A stretch of 21,360 nucleotides of DNA, taken from an uncultured Desulfomonile sp. Lineage in GTDB: Bacteria; Desulfobacterota; Desulfomonilia; Desulfomonilales; Desulfomonilaceae. Within the stretch, counting starts at the first letter, position 1. The number at the start of each line of letters is the position of its first letter. The notes below the pieces were generated by a model, which worked only from the letters and a program-made list of their open reading frames with translations, made no database searches and was not told where the DNA came from. The translations under genes were made by a program, and so were the position numbers. Shown piece by piece: positions 16,718 to 21,360 of the stretch. The stretch is from positions 1 through 21,360 of the forward strand of contig CALDNG010000401.1 of the NCBI GenBank assembly GCA_937915285.1. The letters are read 5' to 3'.

Positions 16718-17473
16718 ATGGGGAAAGAGTCAATCAGGATTGTAGGTTTTATTCCAGCCAGGGCAGCGTCTTCACGTTTCCCTGGCAAACCATTGGCTGA
16801 TATTTGTGGCAAGCCGATGATCGTCAGGGTTTATGAACGGGCTCTTGAATGCGATTCCCTGAGTGACGTTTACGTGGCTACAGATTCGACCGTCATACTG
16901 GATTGTGTAACTGAACACGGCGCAAAAGGAGTTATCACGGGTAGTGATCATCCGAGTGGCACCGACCGGATAGCGGAAGCTGCCAATCTGACAGGCATGG
17001 GGCCCGATGACATAGTTGTCAACATACAGGGAGATCAACCTCTCTTTGAACCGCTGATGGTTACTCAGGTCGTTGCGCCACTTGTAGAGGATGACTCCAT
17101 ACCCATGAGCACCCTGATCTACCGCATAGTTCGTGATGAGGAAATAAATCATCCCAACGCCGTTAAGACAGTTTTTGACAGGGAAGGATTCGCTCTCTAC
17201 TTCTCAAGAGCCACGATTCCCTATTGCAGGGAGAATGGAACCACATGCGATTTTTTCAAGCATCACGGCGTATACGCCTATCGAAAGGATTTTCTGGATC
17301 AATTCGTCAAGCTGCCTGTCGGATACCTGGAAGACAAGGAGAGGCTCGAGCAACTCAGAGCTTTGGAGAACGGCTATAAGATCAAGGTAGTATTGACCGA
17401 ATTCGATTCCATCGAGGTCGATACCCCCGAGGATCTGAGACGGGTAAACGAGATTTATTCAAACATGGTTTGA
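16718..17473 (+). CDS. kdsB: 3-deoxy-manno-octulosonate cytidylyltransferase (CMP-Kdo or CMP-Kdo8N synthetase)
   Basis: A 251-residue enzyme that transfers CMP from CTP to Kdo (or Kdo8N), activating it for the transferase that attaches it to lipid A. Hallmarks: IPARAASSRFPGKPLADICGKPM near the N-terminus, GTDRIAEA (81-88), NIQGDQPL (102-109), YFSRATIPY (161-169), the substrate histidine region FFKHHGVYAYR, LEQLRAL, and C-terminal EVDTPEDLRRV. Compared with E. coli KdsB, IPWDRD is IPYCRE and QGDEP is QGDQP, so parts of the substrate pocket differ; this may reflect an 8-amino substrate but could be simple drift. It follows the aminotransferase gene by 12 bp with a GGAAG ribosome site, so it is probably in its operon. 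Confidence 0.93.
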   Translation: MGKESIRIVGFIPARAASSRFPGKPLADICGKPMIVRVYERALECDSLSDVYVATDSTVILDCVTEHGAKGVITGSDHPSGTDRIAEAANLTGMGPDDIVVNIQGDQPLFEPLMVTQVVAPLVEDDSIPMSTLIYRIVRDEEINHPNAVKTVFDREGFALYFSRATIPYCRENGTTCDFFKHHGVYAYRKDFLDQFVKLPVGYLEDKERLEQLRALENGYKIKVVLTEFDSIEVDTPEDLRRVNEIYSNMV

Positions 17474-17604
17474 CAATTTGAAGTTATTGATGGTAGAGGT
17501 TAATGGTTTAGCTATAAGTTTTAAAGCGCGGTCGACGGATCGGATTGTAATCGGTGTCTTCAACCCGGCGCTGGAATGTCAGATGAAAAGAGGTTATCAA
17601 ATAG

Positions 17605-17823
17605 GTGAGTAGGGACGACAATGTCAAGGTAGAAGGAACTGTTGTAAAAGTTCATTCTGGTGGAATGTATCAAGTGGAAACAGATGACGGAAAGAGCATC
17701 CGGACAAAACTATCCGGGCGTATGTCCCGATTCCGTATTAAAGTACTTTTGGGTGACCGGGTAACAGTGGCCCTCTCCCCCTATGACTTGAGCCATGGGT
17801 TGATTGTCTATCGAGGGAAGTGA
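17605..17823 (+). CDS. infA: Translation initiation factor IF-1
   Basis: A 72-residue single OB-fold (S1-type) protein that binds the ribosomal A site during initiation. Hallmarks: VKVEGTVVKVHSGGMYQVETDDG, LSGRMSRFRIKVLLGDRVTV, and the closing ALSPYDLSHGLIVYR, all matching the IF-1 pattern over its full length. The start is GTG (17605), with an AGAGG 11 bases upstream. It lies 131 bp downstream of kdsB on the same strand; no terminator is visible between them, so read-through from the LPS genes is possible. Confidence 0.95.
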   Translation: MSRDDNVKVEGTVVKVHSGGMYQVETDDGKSIRTKLSGRMSRFRIKVLLGDRVTVALSPYDLSHGLIVYRGK

Positions 17824-18024
17824 TCAAAACCAACCCCGATCCAGCGTCCGCGTAATTTTAAACAATTCATCAGGCTCCAATAAATAGTTGGCCCGGCAGA
17901 TGAGCGCAGTTAACCTGGAATTATTTTTCTGGATAGCTCCTGCATTATGTCTTCAGGCAGTACTTAATCTAAACATCCTTTAACAATTTTGTTGAAAGTC
18001 AGTTCTAAAGAAACAGAGGGCATG

Positions 18025-18030
18025 TATAAT
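18025..18030 (+). promoter_or_regulatory. Perfect TATAAT -10 box upstream of the PhnP-like gene
   Basis: TATAAT is at 18025-18030 with only a weak -35 (TTCTAA, 18003-18008, 16-bp spacer). Transcription would start near 18037, almost on the upstream ATG at 18041, which supports the ATG at 18074 as the true start. An AACAA-TT-TTGTT symmetry lies just upstream (about 17982-17993). Confidence 0.45.
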
Positions 18031-18073
18031 TGCGCCCTGGATGTATTTCTTCAGGCACGAGGTTCAGAAACCC

Positions 18074-18997
18074 ATGGGAGAATTAGTTTTTCTGGGAACC
18101 GGTAGCGCATGGAGGGCGCCGGAGCACAATTGTGACTGCGTCATTTGTTCCACCATGAGAAGCAGGGGAGAAGAGCGGACCAGATCGTCAATACTTGTCG
18201 AGTCTTCTGTCAGGATTCTTATTGATTGTGGTCCCGATCTGCTCACTCAAATGAAAACTAACTCAGTTAAGCGACCGGACGTAGTCTTAATCACCCATGA
18301 ACATGGCGATCATTTTCTGGGACTCGATGAATTGCTGGCTTTCAAGCGCAGTGTTCCAGGCCACCTTTGGCGACCGATACCGGTTTACGCCTCGGAAGAA
18401 ACCTGGAAGGCCATTCAAACAAGGTTCTTTTATCTTGTCGGATCTGTAATCGACAAAAAGATTGCGGTTCCAGGTGAACAAATAGAATTATCAGGCGCCT
18501 TCATCACTCCATTTAAGACTAATCACGGACGGTCAGCCCCCGGTTCTTTGGGCTATGTTCTAGAATCTCTCAATTCCGGAGCATCAACAAAGATAGTCTA
18601 TACATCAGATTTTTTTGACCTGCCTGAAGAGCCTGACTTCATAAGGAACCCAGACATACTGCTGCTGCAATGTCACTGGTTGAATGAGCCGGACGAGAAC
18701 AAGCCATTTCATATGAGTCTTGCCAGGGGTATTGACTTCATACGTAGATGGAACCCAATAGGGACAGTTTATTTATTACACCTTTCAGCGTCTGATGTAG
18801 TGGACGGCGACCCGTGTAACGACAGGCCCAAAAAACCTGCCTGTTCAAGGCGATTGACTGGTCCGTCCAATGGGGAACCCTATCGGACCCCGTGCTGTCA
18901 ATCAGATTGGGAGTCAGTTGTTCGGAAAATAACGACAGACTTTGGAATAGGTTGTAAAATGGAAGTTGCTTACGACGGATTAAGGGTTCGGTTCTGA
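18074..18997 (+). CDS. PhnP-like metallo-beta-lactamase-fold phosphodiesterase/hydrolase
   Basis: A 307-residue MBL-fold protein resembling PhnP, the phosphoribosyl cyclic phosphate phosphodiesterase. Seen: LGTGSAWRAP at the N-terminus, the CxCxxC cluster C20-C22-C25 that holds a structural zinc in PhnP, the THEHGDH metal motif (74-80), H151 (KTNHGRS), D179 (YTSDF) and H236 (LLHLS). PhnP has HISH at the last site; here it is HLSA, so the second His, the fourth structural zinc ligand, is missing. An approximately 35-residue insert with C248, C257, C274 and C275 follows, before the usual ending MEVAYDGLRV. Start: the frame is open from ATG 18041, but the promoter position, GAGG at 18059-18062 and family alignment favour 18074. 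No other phn gene is nearby, so the substrate is uncertain. Confidence 0.82.
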   Translation: MGELVFLGTGSAWRAPEHNCDCVICSTMRSRGEERTRSSILVESSVRILIDCGPDLLTQMKTNSVKRPDVVLITHEHGDHFLGLDELLAFKRSVPGHLWRPIPVYASEETWKAIQTRFFYLVGSVIDKKIAVPGEQIELSGAFITPFKTNHGRSAPGSLGYVLESLNSGASTKIVYTSDFFDLPEEPDFIRNPDILLLQCHWLNEPDENKPFHMSLARGIDFIRRWNPIGTVYLLHLSASDVVDGDPCNDRPKKPACSRRLTGPSNGEPYRTPCCQSDWESVVRKITTDFGIGCKMEVAYDGLRVRF

Positions 18998-19027
18998 ACC
19001 TGTATTTACCGAAGGTTGTGAGGCCCT

Positions 19028-19041
19028 GAACATAAGTGTTC
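19028..19041. promoter_or_regulatory. Small inverted repeat before the CMD-like gene
   Basis: GAACA-TAAG-TGTTC, perfect 5-bp arms, 39 bp before the ATG at 19081. It could be an operator. It does not match the spacing of the classical GAAC-N4-GTTC LexA box. Confidence 0.25.
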
Positions 19042-19080
19042 CACAACATAAAGCAAGAGAATTCTGGTTTAGGAGGTTTC

Positions 19081-19479
19081 ATGTCGGACGATCTCAAGAA
19101 CAGGACAGCCGCCACGGCGAAGTTGTATTTTGACAACTATTCAGGCGAAAGACCTTTCGATCTATGGCGCTCTTTTGACAAGGGACTGGCCAAAGATTTG
19201 TCCATGTTCATTACAGGCCAGATGTATGCACGGGAGAAAATCCCTCATCCCACCAGGCAACTGGTCACGGTAGCGGCGCTAACCGTGCTGGAGCGACTGG
19301 AAGAGCTAAAGTTGCACATCTACGCTGCTCTAAACGTCGGCTGCAAGCCCCAGGAGATAGCTGAAGTGATATTTCAGTGTGGGATTTATGGTGGAATGCC
19401 GGTCGTGAATCAGGCTCTCAAGGTGTTGCGCGAGACCTTGCAGGAAACCGGGAGATGGCCTATTGATGTTTCGGAATAA
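19081..19479 (+). CDS. Carboxymuconolactone decarboxylase-like family protein
   Basis: A 132-residue all-helical protein of the CMD/AhpD-like superfamily. The pattern HPTRQLVTVAALTVL...ELKLHIYAALNVG, then QEIAEVIFQCGIYGGMPVVNQAL, is typical, with H79 and the GGMP turn. It lacks the CxxC of AhpD peroxidase partners (cysteines are only C88 and C100), so it is nearer the decarboxylase-type branch. Many such proteins have no proven reaction. The start at 19081 has a perfect AGGAGG four bases upstream; a GTG 45 bases earlier is in frame but has no ribosome site. It stands alone between the PhnP-like and M48 genes, so context does not define its role. Confidence 0.88.
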   Translation: MSDDLKNRTAATAKLYFDNYSGERPFDLWRSFDKGLAKDLSMFITGQMYAREKIPHPTRQLVTVAALTVLERLEELKLHIYAALNVGCKPQEIAEVIFQCGIYGGMPVVNQALKVLRETLQETGRWPIDVSE

Positions 19480-19616
19480 TTTACGGGTGTCTTTCTTGGC
19501 GCATGGATTTTCCTTGCCCCCTTCAAACGTTCCGTTCTGAACAAGACTAGCTTTTTCGAAGCCACTCTTGCGCCAATGGCCTTGGGCTCATGTTTTCAGG
19601 AGGTTGATTTTCAGAT

Positions 19617-20459
19617 TTGAGGCTGTTTTTCAGAATCATTACCTGCTTTTCTGCTCTAGCCCTATTGGCTTGCGCCTCGGTTCCCCACACGGGCAGAAGA
19701 CAGCTGAATTTTGTCTCGGATCAACAACTGAATGCTCTCGGAGCAAAGGCTTTCGATGAGATTTTGGCCAGGGAGCCTGTTTCAGGAGACCGAAATCTCA
19801 CTGAAAAAGTTAAGCGTGTCGCTGATCGAATAGGCAAGGCTGCTGACGAAACCGACAAACCGGGTTTCAAATGGGACGTGAGGCTGATTGACAAGGATGT
19901 CCCTAACGCGTTCTGTTTGCCTGGTGGGAAAATAGTAATCTACCGCGGAATTTTGCCTTACGCCAGAACAGAGGCCGGTCTTGCCGCCATAATTGGCCAT
20001 GAGGTTGCGCATGCGGTTGCCAGGCATGGGGGGGAAAGGCTGAGCCAACAGCTAACACTCGAGGGTGTCAGCGCTATCGGGGCAGAAATATTTAGGATGA
20101 GTGATGGAAAGCTAGATGCCAGGTCCAGGGCGATCATAGGGGCATTGGGATTTGGCGCCACAGTTGGGGTCATATTGCCTTTCAGCAGGACACATGAATT
20201 CGAGGCCGACAGGATAGGGCAGACCTACATGGCCAAGGCGGGATACGACCCTGAGGAAGCTGTACGACTTTGGGAGCGCATGGGGGCCATCAAGAAACCT
20301 CCTATACCTCCTTGGCTGTCCACCCATCCACCCGATGAGGAGCGTGTGAAGAAATTGATAGAACTCCTGCCGGAAGCCCGCAAAACGTATGACAACGCGA
20401 GGGAGCGAATAGGCCTGGGAGCGACACTCGATTCCAAGTCACAGCAGGATGGTCTTTAA
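19617..20459 (+). CDS. M48-family metalloprotease lipoprotein
   Basis: A 280-residue protein. The signal peptide ends in the lipobox LLAC with C19 as lipid site, so it is a periplasmic lipoprotein. Zinc site: HEVAH (H128, E129, H132) and the third ligand E194 in RTHEFEADRIG. C-terminal STHPPDEERV also fits BepA/LoiP/YcaL-type M48 peptidases that clear misfolded outer-membrane proteins. There is no TPR domain, so it is nearer LoiP/YcaL than BepA. Start: a stop lies in frame at 19605 and TTG (19617) is the only usable start before the signal peptide; AGGAGG (19598-19603) is 13 bases upstream, unusually far, so expression may be weak. The stop overlaps the next ATG as TAATG, so the RNA ligase-like gene is coupled to it. 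Confidence 0.92.
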   Translation: MRLFFRIITCFSALALLACASVPHTGRRQLNFVSDQQLNALGAKAFDEILAREPVSGDRNLTEKVKRVADRIGKAADETDKPGFKWDVRLIDKDVPNAFCLPGGKIVIYRGILPYARTEAGLAAIIGHEVAHAVARHGGERLSQQLTLEGVSAIGAEIFRMSDGKLDARSRAIIGALGFGATVGVILPFSRTHEFEADRIGQTYMAKAGYDPEEAVRLWERMGAIKKPPIPPWLSTHPPDEERVKKLIELLPEARKTYDNARERIGLGATLDSKSQQDGL

Positions 20460-21049
20460 TGGGATCAGTTAACAAGCTAAGAGCTTTTCTGGCTATTGAA
20501 CTGGATGCCCCTTCCATGGATTACCTTGGACGGATATCTTCCAGACTCAAGGTGAGCCAGGCGGATGTCAGTTGGGTGAATACCCGCAACGCGCATCTCA
20601 CACTGAAATTTCTTGGTGATATCTCTCCTGAAACTCTGCTCTCAGTCAATCGGATATTGTCTCCTGTTTTTGGCGAACAGAAGCCGTTCAAATTACGTCT
20701 GGAGGGTGTAGGGGTTTTTCCAGGGCTTGAAAGACCAAGAGTTGTCTGGGTAGGAGTCAGGGATGAATCCGGAATGCTTGGGAGATTATTCGAACGCTCG
20801 GAGTCGGCCTTCGAATCAATAGGGTTCCCGAGAGAAAATAGGCCCTTCAATCCTCACCTGACCCTGGGAAGAGTGCGATCAAGTAGTGGAAAAATGGCCT
20901 TGGTAAAAGCCGTTATGGACAGTTCAAGACAGATCGGTCCAACACTTGAAGTCAACCATGCTGTCCTTTTCAGGAGTGACCTCAAGCCAACGGGAGCCGT
21001 CTACACTGCCCTGCAAAGATTTGATTTTGATTCGGAGAATCGAAAATGA
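20459..21049 (+). CDS. thpR: RNA 2',3'-cyclic phosphodiesterase / 2'-5' RNA ligase (ThpR/LigT)
   Basis: A 196-residue 2H phosphoesterase. The two catalytic HxTx motifs are intact: HLTLKFLG (H46) and HLTLGRVR (H133), about 87 residues apart as expected. RAFLAIEL at the N-terminus and VFPGLERPRVVWVGV are also family signatures. In vitro these enzymes open 2',3'-cyclic phosphates and can ligate 2'-5' RNA ends; the cellular role is unclear. Its ATG overlaps the M48 protease stop by one base (TAATG), which suggests translational coupling without an obvious functional link. No strong terminator follows, only a short GGCC-TTTG-GGCC hairpin at about 21057-21066. Confidence 0.95.
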   Translation: MGSVNKLRAFLAIELDAPSMDYLGRISSRLKVSQADVSWVNTRNAHLTLKFLGDISPETLLSVNRILSPVFGEQKPFKLRLEGVGVFPGLERPRVVWVGVRDESGMLGRLFERSESAFESIGFPRENRPFNPHLTLGRVRSSSGKMALVKAVMDSSRQIGPTLEVNHAVLFRSDLKPTGAVYTALQRFDFDSENRK

Positions 21050-21097
21050 TTTTCGGCCTTTGGGCCTCATACTCTCCTTTGTAATGATGAAACTGAA

Positions 21098-21360
21098 ATG
21101 AAAAAGGACCTAAAAAAAATTCACAAAACCGATTCGGGATTATGGGTGATTTTTAAGGTTTGTTTGGTCACAGTATGTTTGGCTCTATGTGTGGATGAGC
21201 CGGTCATTGCCGACCTCAGCGCTGTAATGATGGGACAAACCGGTGAGAGCAACCAGGATGCAGCTATTGTAAATGGGGAGCAAACTACTGAAAAACAAAC
21301 ACCGGAGTCGGGGATAAAAACACAAGCCCTAGAAACCTCTAGGCAGCTCTCATTAAAAGA
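21098..21360 (+). CDS. N-terminal part of a secreted protein, cut by window end
   Basis: The frame is open from ATG 21098 to the window end (87 codons visible). Residues 1-14 are Lys-rich and residues 15-31 hydrophobic (WVIFKVCLVTVCLAL), with a plausible signal-peptidase site after VIA (residue 38). The rest is polar and Gln/Glu/Thr-rich and looks like a linker. The ribosome-binding site is weak, with only GATGA upstream. The signal peptide supports a real gene, 48 bp after thpR on the same strand. Function cannot be told from this fragment. Confidence 0.62.
   Translation, partial: MKKDLKKIHKTDSGLWVIFKVCLVTVCLALCVDEPVIADLSAVMMGQTGESNQDAAIVNGEQTTEKQTPESGIKTQALETSRQLSLK

Noticed and set aside
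19028..19041. LexA-type SOS box
   Set aside because: The arms GAAC and GTTC are 6 bases apart rather than 4, and no SOS gene follows.
19036..19080. Extended GTG start for the CMD-like protein
   Set aside because: No ribosome site before the GTG, whereas ATG 19081 has AGGAGG four bases upstream and fits the family N-terminus.
19500..19530. Possible sigma-54 promoter (TTGGCGC...TTGC) before the M48 gene
   Set aside because: The GG to GC distances are 16 and 9 bases instead of the required 10.
1..21360. CRISPR arrays, tRNA/rRNA genes, insertion sequences, phage or defence genes
   Set aside because: No regularly spaced repeats, no recognisable tRNA cloverleaf in the gaps, no transposase or integrase motifs and no defence-type domains were seen.

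Overview
The window looks like a chromosomal segment from an anaerobic Gram-negative bacterium, most likely a Desulfobacterota (former Deltaproteobacteria) relative. The pointers are moderate GC, GatCAB transamidosome genes, a ten-haem periplasmic cytochrome c, an ATP-type PEP carboxykinase, and lipopolysaccharide (Kdo) activation genes among many secreted or lipidated proteins. The taxonomic call is inference. I see no phage, IS element, CRISPR array, tRNA or rRNA. Nearly all genes read as ordinary chromosomal genes.

Layout. (1) 2-2730, + strand: a sensor histidine kinase cut by the window edge, overlapping by ATGA with a receiver-histidine kinase hybrid, then a small lipoprotein. (2) 2746-5997, - strand: gatC-gatA-gatB, whose likely terminator lies inside the 3' coding end of the convergent lipoprotein gene. 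(3) 6133-9767, - strand: a ten-haem cytochrome c, a small Cys-rich secreted protein and a lipoprotein with a long charged linker. (4) 9768-10162: a 395-bp divergent intergenic region with a perfect 15-bp palindrome and a hairpin. (5) 10163-11866, + strand: a divergent PEP carboxykinase, ending in a strong bidirectional terminator shared with a small membrane protein gene on the - strand. (6) ffh on the - strand. (7) 14244-17473, + strand: iron-type alcohol dehydrogenase, DegT-type aminotransferase and CMP-Kdo synthetase. (8) infA, a PhnP-like metallo-beta-lactamase-fold hydrolase, a carboxymuconolactone-decarboxylase-like protein, an M48 lipoprotein protease translationally coupled to a 2'-5' RNA ligase/cyclic phosphodiesterase, and the start of a secreted protein cut by the window end.

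The most interesting unit is region 7. The trio matches the gene content of the Shewanella kdnB-kdnA-kdsB cluster, which oxidises Kdo at C8, transaminates it to 8-amino-Kdo (Kdo8N) and activates it with CMP. It suggests that this organism places Kdo8N in its LPS inner core. The Shewanella oxidase was reported to use O2, which raises a chemical question if this host is anaerobic.

Translation starts are often non-ATG (gatC, ffh and infA GTG; gatA and the M48 protease TTG). They were chosen from ribosome-binding sites and upstream stops.
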